Below the pieces are notes generated by a model that worked only from the letters and a program-made list of their open reading frames with translations, was not told where the DNA came from and did not search any database. The translations under genes and the position numbers were made by a program. This document shows positions 1 through 5,821 of a DNA stretch of 20,596 nucleotides, piece by piece. The stretch lies in NCBI GenBank assembly GCA_022703745.1, contig JAKLDB010000004.1:1-20596 (forward strand), given 5' to 3'. Position 1 is the stretch's first letter. Each line of letters opens with the position of its first letter. This DNA comes from Patescibacteria group bacterium (lineage in GTDB: Bacteria > Patescibacteriota > Kazan-3B-28).

Positions 1-149
1 TTATTGGCCACCACATTTACTACGATAAAATAGACACCACCGATAACAAAGAATAAACCAAGCATTAAATAAGTCGTGGATTTCGGACTCAAATTCAATC
101 GACGAGCGATATTGATCTGTGGTAATTTGTAACTAAATCTTTTTTTCAT
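1..149 (-). CDS. FtsL-position small membrane protein (partial, 3' end outside window)
   Basis: Only the first 49 codons are present; the reading frame is still open at base 1. The ATG at 149 lies 2 nt after the rsmH stop, so it is translated from the same mRNA. The peptide starts MKKRFSYKLPQINIARR, a basic cytoplasmic head, followed by one hydrophobic segment at about residues 26-48 (LMLGLFFVIGGVYFIVVNVV). A basic head, a single membrane span and a position directly after mraZ-rsmH match FtsL, the bitopic divisome protein that normally occupies this slot. FtsL sequences are poorly conserved, and the periplasmic coiled coil that would confirm it lies outside the window, so the name rests on topology and synteny only. 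It could instead be another short membrane protein. Confidence 0.6.
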   Translation of the reverse strand, partial: MKKRFSYKLPQINIARRLNLSPKSTTYLMLGLFFVIGGVYFIVVNVVAN

Positions 150-151
150 TT

Positions 152-1036
152 CTAAATCTTCATTGCGACCCTGAGTTTCGCGCTACGAGCACGTGGGTTG
201 CGCTTACGCTCCGGCCAAGAAGGCGCAATGGCCTTCTTGGAGAGGAGCTTTATTCTCCCCCCAGTGGTTTGACTCTTAAAAAAGTTTTTAACGATCCTGT
301 CTTCTAATGAATGAAATGAGATAACTGCCAATCTGCCCCCTGGATTCAGTAGTTCAACTGCTTGGGGCAATGCTTCCTGCAAACTTTGTAATTCTTCGTT
401 AGCAGCAATCCGTAGAGCTTGGAACACTCTAGTTGCTGGATGAATCCTTCCGCCCAAATATCCACCAATTATCTCCACCAGCTGTCCTGTCGTGGTAATT
501 GGCTGCCGGCGACGCGCTTCAATAATTCTTTTGGCAATACTTTCTGCTTTCGGCTCTTCGCCATATTCTTTCAAAATCTTTACCAATTCATTGAAGTTCG
601 CATGATTCACGATATCGGCAGCAGTATTTCCGCCATCGATCGCGTCCATTCTCATATCTAAAGGAGCATTGTGTAAAAACGAAAAACCCCGGGCTTCATT
701 CTCTAGTTGAAGAGATGAGACACCGAGGTCGAAAAGTAATCCATCAACATTTCTGGGTCCATTGTTTGCTTGAACCAATTGAATAAGATTACGGAAATTA
801 CCGCGGACCAAAACAATTCGTTTTTCGAAACGGCTAAGGTTCTCGTGTGCGATGCGTAAGGCCTGTTCATCTTGATCTATTCCTATCAATATCCCATCTG
901 GGCCTAGGCGTTCAATTAGCGCCTGCGCGTGGCCCCCCAGTCCAACGGTGGCATCTACGAATGTTTCTCCTGGTTGTGGGTCAAGGAATTTTACTATTTC
1001 CTCGACCAACACCGGAGTATGTTGGAATCTGGACAT
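152..1036 (-). CDS. rsmH: 16S rRNA (cytosine-1402-N4)-methyltransferase RsmH
   Basis: The product (294 aa) methylates N4 of C1402 in the 16S rRNA decoding centre using S-adenosylmethionine. Recognition comes from the N-terminal HTPVLVEE block at residues 6-13, the SAM-binding loop DATVGLGGHA at 28-37, FDLGVSSLQL at about 102-111, GFSF..PLDMRMD at about 117-131, and the late ISFHSLEDRIVK block followed by an Arg-rich tail (ERKRNPRARSAKLR). The length is close to the family norm of about 300-310 aa. It begins with ATG and has no Shine-Dalgarno motif just upstream. It stands second in a mraZ-rsmH-(ftsL) order, the conserved head of the dcw cluster. The gap of about 170 nt after mraZ is unusually long for this pair and contains a structured element and a possible internal promoter. 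Confidence 0.97.
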   Translation of the reverse strand: MSRFQHTPVLVEEIVKFLDPQPGETFVDATVGLGGHAQALIERLGPDGILIGIDQDEQALRIAHENLSRFEKRIVLVRGNFRNLIQLVQANNGPRNVDGLLFDLGVSSLQLENEARGFSFLHNAPLDMRMDAIDGGNTAADIVNHANFNELVKILKEYGEEPKAESIAKRIIEARRRQPITTTGQLVEIIGGYLGGRIHPATRVFQALRIAANEELQSLQEALPQAVELLNPGGRLAVISFHSLEDRIVKNFFKSQTTGGRIKLLSKKAIAPSWPERKRNPRARSAKLRVAMKI

Positions 1037-1060
1037 AAATTATTAATTAGTTTTCAATTT

Positions 1061-1197
1061 TCGCCGGCAACCTGAATATGGGAGGTTTGTCGAATTGTAC
1101 CCAAAGGGGTTGGGTGTGAACCTATGCTAACTTTTTAGGAGGTGAAAAGTTTGGCTAGATAATGACTAGATAACTAATTGTGTCAAGTTGCCGGCGA
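1061..1197 (-). other. Structured intergenic element between mraZ and rsmH (15-bp inverted repeat with two inner hairpins)
   Basis: Arms at 1061-1075 (TCGCCGGCAACCTGA) and 1183-1197 (TCAAGTTGCCGGCGA) are complementary at 14 of 15 positions in DNA. In the minus-strand RNA, which is sense for mraZ-rsmH, the one mismatch becomes a G-U pair, so all 15 pair. Inside are two hairpins: AACTTTT/AAAAGTT (1129-1135 with 1145-1151) and ACCCAA/TTGGGT (1099-1104 with 1110-1115). The loop of the first reads CACCTCCTA on the minus strand, matching the anti-Shine-Dalgarno end of 16S rRNA. There is no U-run after the 3' arm, so it is not a simple terminator. It could be an mRNA leader element or a small inverted-repeat (MITE-like) insertion. 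Confidence 0.6.
1159..1186 (-). promoter_or_regulatory. Possible internal promoter for rsmH
   Basis: On the minus strand a perfect -35 TTGACA (1186-1181) is followed after 16 nt by CATTAT (1164-1159), 4 of 6 matches to the -10 consensus. A start near 1152 would give rsmH a leader of about 115 nt. Its -35 overlaps the 5' arm of the inverted repeat at 1061-1197, so transcripts starting here would lack that arm while read-through from mraZ would include it. This is a motif match only. Confidence 0.4.
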
Positions 1198-1208
1198 CAG
1201 ATAATTTT

Positions 1209-1640
1209 CTAAATAAATAACTCTTCTGCTAATTTTTCGGATTCTTTTTCAGTCTTCTTCTTGTATTCTTCCCATTTCTTCTCATTCCAGAATTCCAAGC
1301 GATTCATTAGTCCTGCGATTATCGAAATACCTTTTAACCCTGCATATTGCATTAAATATTTTGGTAAATTGATGCGACCTTGTGAATCAAGATCAACCGC
1401 CATTGCACCTGCTAACATTAACCTTGCAAAAGCCCGTGCATTGCCTTGGGAGATCGGCATCTGGGTAAGTTTAGCAACCAATTTATTCCACTCGTCTGGA
1501 GTGTAGAGAAACAAACACCCATCGAGTCCTTTGGTCACTACTGCACCTTTTTTCAAATGGTTGCGGAACTTGGAAGGAATGGCAAGTCTGCCTTTGTCAT
1601 CCAGCTGATGTCTATACTCCCCAATAAATAGGTTATCCAC
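1209..1640 (-). CDS. mraZ: MraZ, SpoVT/AbrB-fold regulator of the dcw operon
   Basis: This is the ring-forming DNA-binding protein that opens the division/cell-wall cluster and usually controls its own operon. Two AbrB-type half-sites are visible: FIGEYRHQLDDKGRLAIPSKFR near the N-terminus and the matching AVDLDSQGRINLP at mid-protein, followed by SNR/MNR-type LMNRLEFW. Two GTG starts are possible. That at 1640 gives 143 aa beginning MDNLFIGEYRH, the usual MraZ length, with GGAGG ending 5 nt upstream; that at 1652 gives 147 aa with only a weak GGGG upstream. I prefer 1640. Both GTG codons lie inside GTGG elements of the upstream operator, so repressor and ribosome sites overlap. The gene is followed by the structured gap and rsmH. 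Confidence 0.95.
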   Translation of the reverse strand: MDNLFIGEYRHQLDDKGRLAIPSKFRNHLKKGAVVTKGLDGCLFLYTPDEWNKLVAKLTQMPISQGNARAFARLMLAGAMAVDLDSQGRINLPKYLMQYAGLKGISIIAGLMNRLEFWNEKKWEEYKKKTEKESEKLAEELFI

Positions 1641-1717
1641 TTTTCCCTCCACTTATCCCCACTTCTATCCACAACTATTTTATTCTACACCACTTATATT
1701 TTATCTATCAACACTTT
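1637..1717 (-). promoter_or_regulatory. MraZ-box array (six helically phased AAGTGG/AAAGTGT elements)
   Basis: On the minus strand GTG cores of AAAGTGT or (A)AGTGG-type elements begin at 1714, 1693, 1672, 1662, 1652 and 1640. The steps are 21, 21, 10, 10 and 12 bp, so nearly all lie on one helix face. Known MraZ sites are direct repeats with 10-bp period: TGGGN with 5-nt spacers in E. coli and AAAGTG(T/G) with 3-nt spacers in mycoplasmas. The array covers the -35, the spacer, the leader and both candidate start codons. Function as an autoregulatory operator is inferred from motif, phasing and position. Confidence 0.8.
1682..1711 (-). promoter_or_regulatory. mraZ promoter
   Basis: On the minus strand -35 TTGATA (1711-1706) and -10 TAGAAT (1687-1682) are separated by 18 nt. 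The predicted start near 1675 leaves a leader of about 35 nt that is filled by MraZ-box elements, which suggests repression by bound MraZ. The match is good but untested. Confidence 0.65.
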
Positions 1718-1786
1718 CGCTATAAACATTTTTTTATCCGCTCCCAAAGCCAGATTTTTTCTCTCCCCTTCTTTCACCTACCCTAT

Positions 1787-1795
1787 TTATCCACA
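1787..1795 (+). promoter_or_regulatory. Consensus DnaA box TTATCCACA
   Basis: A perfect TTATCCACA 9-mer lies between the divergent mraZ and YfiH-family promoters. Two one-mismatch copies, CTATCCACA (1665-1673) and TTATCCACT (1633-1641), lie within the mraZ operator and share sequence with its GTGGATA elements. A 9-mer match alone is weak evidence for DnaA binding. Confidence 0.35.
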
Positions 1796-1821
1796 ACGGC
1801 TCGAGAGCGATTTGAAATAAT

Positions 1822-1850
1822 TTGACCAAAACAGAAAAACCCTCTATGAT
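1822..1850 (+). promoter_or_regulatory. Promoter of the YfiH-family gene
   Basis: -35 TTGACC (1822-1827), a spacer of exactly 17 nt and -10 TATGAT (1845-1850) form a near-consensus sigma-70 type promoter. The start near 1857 gives a leader of about 32 nt ending in a strong ribosome binding site. It diverges from the mraZ promoter. Confidence 0.8.
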
Positions 1851-1877
1851 AGCGAGTAATTTGTACTTTTATTAATA

Positions 1878-1886
1878 AGGAGGAGG
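1878..1886 (+). promoter_or_regulatory. Strong Shine-Dalgarno site for the YfiH-family gene
   Basis: AAGGAGGAGG-type sequence ends 2-5 nt before the ATG at 1889, fixing the start. Core genes in this window mostly lack such a site, so it sets this gene apart. Confidence 0.8.
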
Positions 1887-1888
1887 AA

Positions 1889-2719
1889 ATGGAAGGGAAT
1901 TTTCCGATTGCCGCCATCAACTACGTACACTTGCCCGACGGAACTCCAGTAGTCATCCAGGGAAGACGGCACACCTGGAACGGAGAACCTTCTAGCCCAG
2001 GGATGCCTCCCGGTATCCTGAAAGGATATGGCGACCCTGACTGGAGCAATAAACTCGGCATAATGTTGGAAGATATGCCTCGGCCTATCTTCTACCTCAC
2101 CTGCCACCATTCAGGTGAGATCAAACACCTTCTGGATGAACAGTATCCAAAAATCGGAAGCTCCATCATGGCGATACCCGGAGATGCTATCATCACCCCC
2201 AAGGCTACCAAGAGGAGTAAGACTCTTGTTGCCGGAGGCGCTGACTGCATGTTCTGCGCACTGTACGACGGCCAGAAATATGCAGTCGCCCACTTCTCGG
2301 TTCTAAATGAATTCGGATGGAAAAATCCGAAATTCGAAGAACCGGTAAGTGTGAGAATCTTCCGAGAAATGGATCCAACCAGCTCGATAGTAGTCGTTGG
2401 TCCGACCATTGGACCATGTTGCTACGACTGGGGAGCAGATGACAAGCAAGAGCTTGTTGATCGCATGATCCAGCTCAAGCTCGAAGCAGACCCAGAAAGT
2501 CTGTTTCAAGAGAGAAGTAATTGCCCAGAAAAAGTCGGCTTCGACTTTAGACGGGCAATGATAGAAAGACTAGGGAAGCTGGGAGCGAAGGTATGTGTCC
2601 GCCAAGCGGTCTGCACCTGCTGCAACAATACGTTGTACCACAGCAGACGCTTCGAAGGCACAGCAGATCCCCGCCGATTACGGAACATCATTGCACTACC
2701 CATCATAAGAGCATCGTAA
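1889..2719 (+). CDS. Divergent YfiH/PgeF (laccase-domain, DUF152) family protein
   Basis: The 276-aa product matches the YfiH/YlmD/PgeF family, whose members bind one zinc and act in purine nucleoside phosphorolysis or in peptidoglycan-precursor editing. Visible family blocks are CHHSGE (72-77), GGADCMFC (116-123), AVAHFS (132-137), VVGPTIGPCCYDWG (169-182), DFRRAMIERLGKLGAKV (219-235) and the C-terminal VCTCCNNTLYHSRRF (241-255). The His...Cys...His metal set appears kept as H73/H74, C120 and H135. The usual N-terminal STRxGGVS region is not recognisable and the AHAGW block reads AHFSV, so this is a distant member and substrate cannot be stated. It is the only plus-strand gene, with its own promoter, strong ribosome site and terminator, and its GC is about 50-55% on sampled lines versus about 40-43% in the core genes, suggesting acquisition. 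Confidence 0.75.
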   Translation: MEGNFPIAAINYVHLPDGTPVVIQGRRHTWNGEPSSPGMPPGILKGYGDPDWSNKLGIMLEDMPRPIFYLTCHHSGEIKHLLDEQYPKIGSSIMAIPGDAIITPKATKRSKTLVAGGADCMFCALYDGQKYAVAHFSVLNEFGWKNPKFEEPVSVRIFREMDPTSSIVVVGPTIGPCCYDWGADDKQELVDRMIQLKLEADPESLFQERSNCPEKVGFDFRRAMIERLGKLGAKVCVRQAVCTCCNNTLYHSRRFEGTADPRRLRNIIALPIIRAS

Positions 2720-2732
2720 CCCTCCGACCTAC

Positions 2733-2768
2733 AAGCGCCTCGCTACCAGTGAGGCGCTTTAACTTTTA
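2733..2768 (+). terminator. Rho-independent terminator after the YfiH-family gene
   Basis: A perfect 9-bp stem AAGCGCCTC (2733-2741) / GAGGCGCTT (2751-2759) with a 9-nt loop is followed by a T-rich run (TTTAACTTTT). It lies 14 nt after the stop codon. Confidence 0.85.
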
Positions 2769-2770
2769 AA

Positions 2771-2809
2771 TTATTAAAAATGGGCACCAAGCTTTAGCCT
2801 GGCGCCCAT
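2771..2809 (-). terminator. Rho-independent terminator after the 205-aa secreted protein gene
   Basis: Arms 2780-2793 and 2796-2809 pair over up to 14 positions in the minus-strand RNA, using two G-U pairs that would be mismatches in the plus-strand RNA. The minus strand continues with TTTTT (2780-2776) and further A/T-rich sequence. Strand preference of the wobble pairs and the U-run assign it to the minus-strand gene ending at 2874. Confidence 0.85.
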
Positions 2810-2873
2810 CATAGCAATGTTCAGGAGAAATCGAATTTGGAAACAGAAATTCCCAATATCGATTACCTTAATT

Positions 2874-3491
2874 TTACAACTGGCCAAGGTCAACCGCCGT
2901 TGCCTTCGCCCCTTCCTTCTTGAGTTGAACGTAAACTAGTTCTCGGTACGAACTGCTCATGTACTGAATCTGAAGGTACTCGTACCCCTCCCAATTCAGC
3001 GCCACTAAATCATCTTCCTTGTCGTGCAGAAAAAGATTGCCGCGGGGTTCTTCACCCGCATAGATAAACTCGTCCGATGATACGATGCTCTTATCGTACC
3101 GCTCAAGCAGAGTTGTTCTCAGAATCTGGACCACGGTCGTTAAGTCATCCAGACTTGCAAACTGGTCCAAATCCTGAAACTTCAAATTGACGCTGGCAAT
3201 CTTGTTATCAACGGTCATGATCACCATGATGCAACGCAGCGTCACGCCGGTGTTTCCCAACTTGAACTGGAACTCTTTGCCGTAGTTCCCAGTTCCCCCC
3301 TTTAACCACCCCTCCCCGAAGGAAGTGTCTGGGACAGGACCGCTAAAGCCGGTCCAGTCGATTTGGCTCACTGGTTTGTTCAGGGTGTAAACCTGATACC
3401 CAGTAATGTCTTTGATTCCGTCTGCTTGCGCTGCCGTAGTCGAAAAAATAATCATCAGAGCGAACAGTAACCAAACAATAAGCGCTCTCAT
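2874..3491 (-). CDS. Secreted protein of unknown function (205 aa)
   Basis: I do not recognise a family. The N-terminus is a clear signal peptide: M-R-A start, a hydrophobic core at about residues 4-17, and a likely cleavage site after A-Q-A at 23. No later membrane span is visible, so the mature protein of about 182 aa should be exported. It is mixed alpha/beta in character with two aromatic-rich patches (WTGFSGPVP near 46-54; YEYLQIQYMSSSYREL near 171-186) and one Cys in the mature part (C87). ATG at 3491 is preceded by GGAGGG at a good distance. The gene is monocistronic, with a candidate promoter at 3573-3600 and its own terminator, converging on the YfiH-family gene. GC is higher than in the core operons, and the pair may be a transferred block. 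Confidence 0.85.
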   Translation of the reverse strand: MRALIVWLLFALMIIFSTTAAQADGIKDITGYQVYTLNKPVSQIDWTGFSGPVPDTSFGEGWLKGGTGNYGKEFQFKLGNTGVTLRCIMVIMTVDNKIASVNLKFQDLDQFASLDDLTTVVQILRTTLLERYDKSIVSSDEFIYAGEEPRGNLFLHDKEDDLVALNWEGYEYLQIQYMSSSYRELVYVQLKKEGAKATAVDLGQL

Positions 3492-3572
3492 AGAGCCCTC
3501 CTATTAATGTGGATTGTCGCTCCCAAAAACCTCTCCCCCCAAGGGTGAATCAGTTTTTAAGGAACTGCCTCC

Positions 3573-3600
3573 AGAATACACTGAACCCGCCACCAGTCAA
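3573..3600 (-). promoter_or_regulatory. Candidate promoter of the 205-aa secreted protein gene
   Basis: Minus-strand TTGACT (3600-3595), a 16-nt spacer and TATTCT (3578-3573). It lies just below the preceding gene's end and would give a leader of about 75 nt. The leader contains a G-run (3535-3540 region on the minus strand) and AAAAAC/GTTTTT complementarity, but no convincing stable fold. The rest of the 174-nt gap 3492-3665 shows nothing else that I can support. Confidence 0.5.
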
Positions 3601-3665
3601 GAAAAATCTGCTCTAGGCCTAGCCTCTAGTGAGTTTTACCCTGCTACTGCGATCAAAAACACTCC

Positions 3666-4001
3666 CTATTGTTCACTCGGACCAGTACCCCATGGTACTT
3701 GGTTACTTGGTAGCGTTCCGTTAGATGGTGTTTGATCACTCGGTCCCTGTCCCCAAGGAGTTTCACTAACTGGTAATGTTTTAGTGGGCACAACTGTTTT
3801 CTTGGAATTATCAGTGTTTGCCGGACTCGATTCACCGCCTAAAACATCTTCTTTTTCTGCGTCAACTTCTATATTCGTCCTATTTTCAGTATTGTCAGCT
3901 TTGTAAACAACAGTTGCTGTCACAACAGCGCCAACTGCCACCGTAGCGATAGTCGCTACCAACCAATACTGCGCAATCCATTGAAGAATTATTGCAATCA
4001 T
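3666..4001 (-). CDS. Small membrane-anchored protein with PWGxGPSxQ repeats
   Basis: I do not recognise a family. From the ATG at 4001 the product is 111 aa. A hydrophobic segment at about 8-33 (QYWLVATIATVAVGAVVTAT in its middle) would anchor it, leaving an acidic then Ser/Thr/Pro-rich tail outside or inside. The tail ends with two copies of PWGxGPSxQ (PWGQGPSDQ and PWGTGPSEQ) separated by a Pro/Asn-rich linker, the second being the extreme C-terminus. An upstream in-frame TTG at 4064 would add 21 residues and overlap glyS, but has no ribosome site; a perfect TATAAT lies on the minus strand at 4046-4041, so a start after it is more likely. It is the last gene after glyS and no strong terminator follows, only a weak AGGC/GCCT hairpin with TTTTT near 3602-3625. 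Confidence 0.65.
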   Translation of the reverse strand: MIAIILQWIAQYWLVATIATVAVGAVVTATVVYKADNTENRTNIEVDAEKEDVLGGESSPANTDNSKKTVVPTKTLPVSETPWGQGPSDQTPSNGTLPSNQVPWGTGPSEQ

Positions 4002-4041
4002 CCCTATATATTGATAATTCCTAATTGTCGAACATCCCGTA

Positions 4042-5349
4042 TTATACTCCAATCTTCTTTTCAAGAAATTCTGGAAGTGAGGAAATCGGTACCCTTTCTT
4101 GCTTCATCGTATCGCGGTCACGTACTGTAACAGCATTATCCTCCAAGCTATCAAAATCTACCGTAATACAATATGGAGTCCCTATCTCATCCTGTCTTCT
4201 GTATCTCCGCCCCACCGTTCCTGTTTCGTCGTACTCAACAAACCATTTCTCTTTTAGACCATGAAAGATTTCTTTTGCCCTCAATATTAGTGGCTCTTTT
4301 TTCACCAGTGGGAAAATTGCTACCTTTATCGGTGCCAACCTGGGATGAAATTTCAATACTGTTCGTTCTTCACCCCATGCTCTTTCAACCGTATATGCAT
4401 CCACTAGAAATGCCAGTACTGCCCTATCCACTCCCCCAGATGGCTCTACCACATGTGGCAAAACCTTCTGTTTAGTTTCGTCATCGAAATAACGCATCTC
4501 TACTCCAGAGAACTTCTCATGTTGACTTAAGTCATAGTCTCCCCTATTCGCAATCCCTTCTAGCTCGGAAAATCCAAATGGGAAATTGTATTCCACATCC
4601 GTAGCTGCAATGGCATAGTGTGCTAATTCATTTTTTTCATGTTCTCTTAGTCGCAAGTTGTTTGGATCAATACCCAAATTCTTGTACCACTCGAATCTTA
4701 CTTTTACCCATTCATCAAAAGCTTTCTTTGCCGACAACGCATCTTTTACAAAATATTCTATTTCAAATTGTTCAAATTCTCTGGTTCTAAACGTAAAGTT
4801 CCCTGGAGTAATCTCATTCCGAAAAGACTTCCCAATCTGCGCTACTCCAAATGGCAACTTCACCCGTGTTGTATCTAAAATATTTTTGAAATCCACGAAG
4901 ATTCCTTGCGCTGTTTCCGGTCGCAAGTAGACTATATTCTCCTCGTTATCCACTGGCCCTGCATGAGTCTTGAACATTAGATTGAATTGTCTGGCCTCTG
5001 TCAGCTCTCCACCGCAACTGGGGCACTTGTCCGCCTCCAGCTGATCCGCCCTAAATCTCTGTTTACACTCCTTGCAATCTACCAGAGGGTCAGTAAATTC
5101 CTTAATATGTCCGCTTGCCTCCCAGACTTTGGGGTTCATCAGGATAGATGAATCCAAGCCGACAATATCGCTCCTCTTCATTACCATATCCTTCCACCAT
5201 GCTTGTTTCACGTTGTTTTTGAGTAGCACTCCATATGGGCCATAGTCCCATGCGTTGGCCAACCCACCATATATCTCACTTCCTGCGTAAATAAACGCCC
5301 GTCGTTTGGCCACATTCACAATCTCATCCATTGTCGTTTTAGTTGCCAT
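4042..5349 (-). CDS. glyS: Glycyl-tRNA synthetase, single-chain dimeric type
   Basis: This 435-aa class II enzyme charges tRNA-Gly. It is the alpha2 type also found in archaea and eukaryotes, rather than the GlyQ/GlyS heterotetramer. Signs are the N-terminal KRRAFIYAGSEIYGG (16-30) and DYGPYG (35-40) blocks, a four-Cys zinc module (C92, C95, C109, C112), motif 2 with FRNEITPG and REFEQFEIEYF (176-200), a motif 3 block EPSGGVDRAVLAFL near 301-314, and a C-terminal anticodon-binding domain ending in EKKIGV. The ATG at 5349 overlaps the rplI stop by 11 nt and there is no Shine-Dalgarno motif, so translation is probably coupled; an in-frame ATG at 5331 is an alternative. Length is slightly below the usual 450-460 aa. 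Confidence 0.96.
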   Translation of the reverse strand: MATKTTMDEIVNVAKRRAFIYAGSEIYGGLANAWDYGPYGVLLKNNVKQAWWKDMVMKRSDIVGLDSSILMNPKVWEASGHIKEFTDPLVDCKECKQRFRADQLEADKCPSCGGELTEARQFNLMFKTHAGPVDNEENIVYLRPETAQGIFVDFKNILDTTRVKLPFGVAQIGKSFRNEITPGNFTFRTREFEQFEIEYFVKDALSAKKAFDEWVKVRFEWYKNLGIDPNNLRLREHEKNELAHYAIAATDVEYNFPFGFSELEGIANRGDYDLSQHEKFSGVEMRYFDDETKQKVLPHVVEPSGGVDRAVLAFLVDAYTVERAWGEERTVLKFHPRLAPIKVAIFPLVKKEPLILRAKEIFHGLKEKWFVEYDETGTVGRRYRRQDEIGTPYCITVDFDSLEDNAVTVRDRDTMKQERVPISSLPEFLEKKIGV

Positions 5350-5785
5350 CTACTATTACATTAAACTCTGCTATTTTCTCTGGAGATATTTGGTATTTCA
5401 CAATATGCCCACCAATATGTTTCATTGGTTCTGTAATTACCAAAAAATCTTTCTCTAAACTAATCCCCAATTGGTCCTGCACTGCTCGCATAACCTGCTC
5501 TTCGTTTATCGCAGCAAACAATCCGCCCGTCGGATTCGCCTTTACCCCGATCCGCACCTGTTTGCCATTTAGCCCTTCAGCTTGAGCCTCCAGTTCTTCT
5601 GTCTTACTCTCCATTTTCTTTACTCGCTGAGATTGCTCTAACTCCCAAGCAGTCTTTACACCACCTGTAGCTGGCTTAGCTAAACCTAACGCCAAGAGAT
5701 AGTTGCGGGCATATCCGTCCGCTACTTGCTTCATCTCTCCTCTCCGTCCCACCCCACGGACATCTTTCAGCAGTAGTACTTCCAT
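5339..5785 (-). CDS. rplI: 50S ribosomal protein L9
   Basis: The 148-aa product is the elongated two-domain ribosomal protein bL9 of the 50S subunit. The N-terminal rRNA-binding domain is standard: MEVLLLKDVRGVGRRGEMKQ, then VADGYARNYLL and GLAKPAT. A charged connecting helix follows (about 45-70), then the C-terminal domain (GLFAAINEEQV...EPMKHIGGHIVKY). It sits between the S41 peptidase (21-nt gap) and glyS (11-nt overlap), an uncommon setting, since bL9 more often accompanies rpsF/rpsR or dnaB. A promoter overlapping the end of the S41 gene places its -10 only 7 nt before this ATG, so rplI may also be made from a leaderless mRNA. Confidence 0.97.
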   Translation of the reverse strand: MEVLLLKDVRGVGRRGEMKQVADGYARNYLLALGLAKPATGGVKTAWELEQSQRVKKMESKTEELEAQAEGLNGKQVRIGVKANPTGGLFAAINEEQVMRAVQDQLGISLEKDFLVITEPMKHIGGHIVKYQISPEKIAEFNVIVDGN

Positions 5786-5792
5786 ATCTTCT

Positions 5793-5821
5793 ACTATATC
5801 TGGAAATTACTTACCCGCCAA
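5793..5821 (-). promoter_or_regulatory. Candidate leaderless promoter of rplI
   Basis: Minus-strand -35 TTGGCG (5821-5816), a spacer of exactly 17 nt, and -10 TATAGT (5798-5793). The ATG starts 7 nt after the -10, so transcription would begin at or next to the A of the start codon. The -35 lies inside the last codons of the S41 peptidase gene. Confidence 0.5.

Noticed and set aside
1061..1197. Simple Rho-independent terminator between mraZ and rsmH
   Set aside because: The arms are 107 nt apart and no U-run follows the 3' arm on the minus strand.
3514..3735. Plus-strand 73-codon open frame in and beyond the 3492-3665 gap
   Set aside because: It runs into the antisense of the small membrane protein, has no ribosome site, and overlaps the likely promoter of the secreted protein gene.
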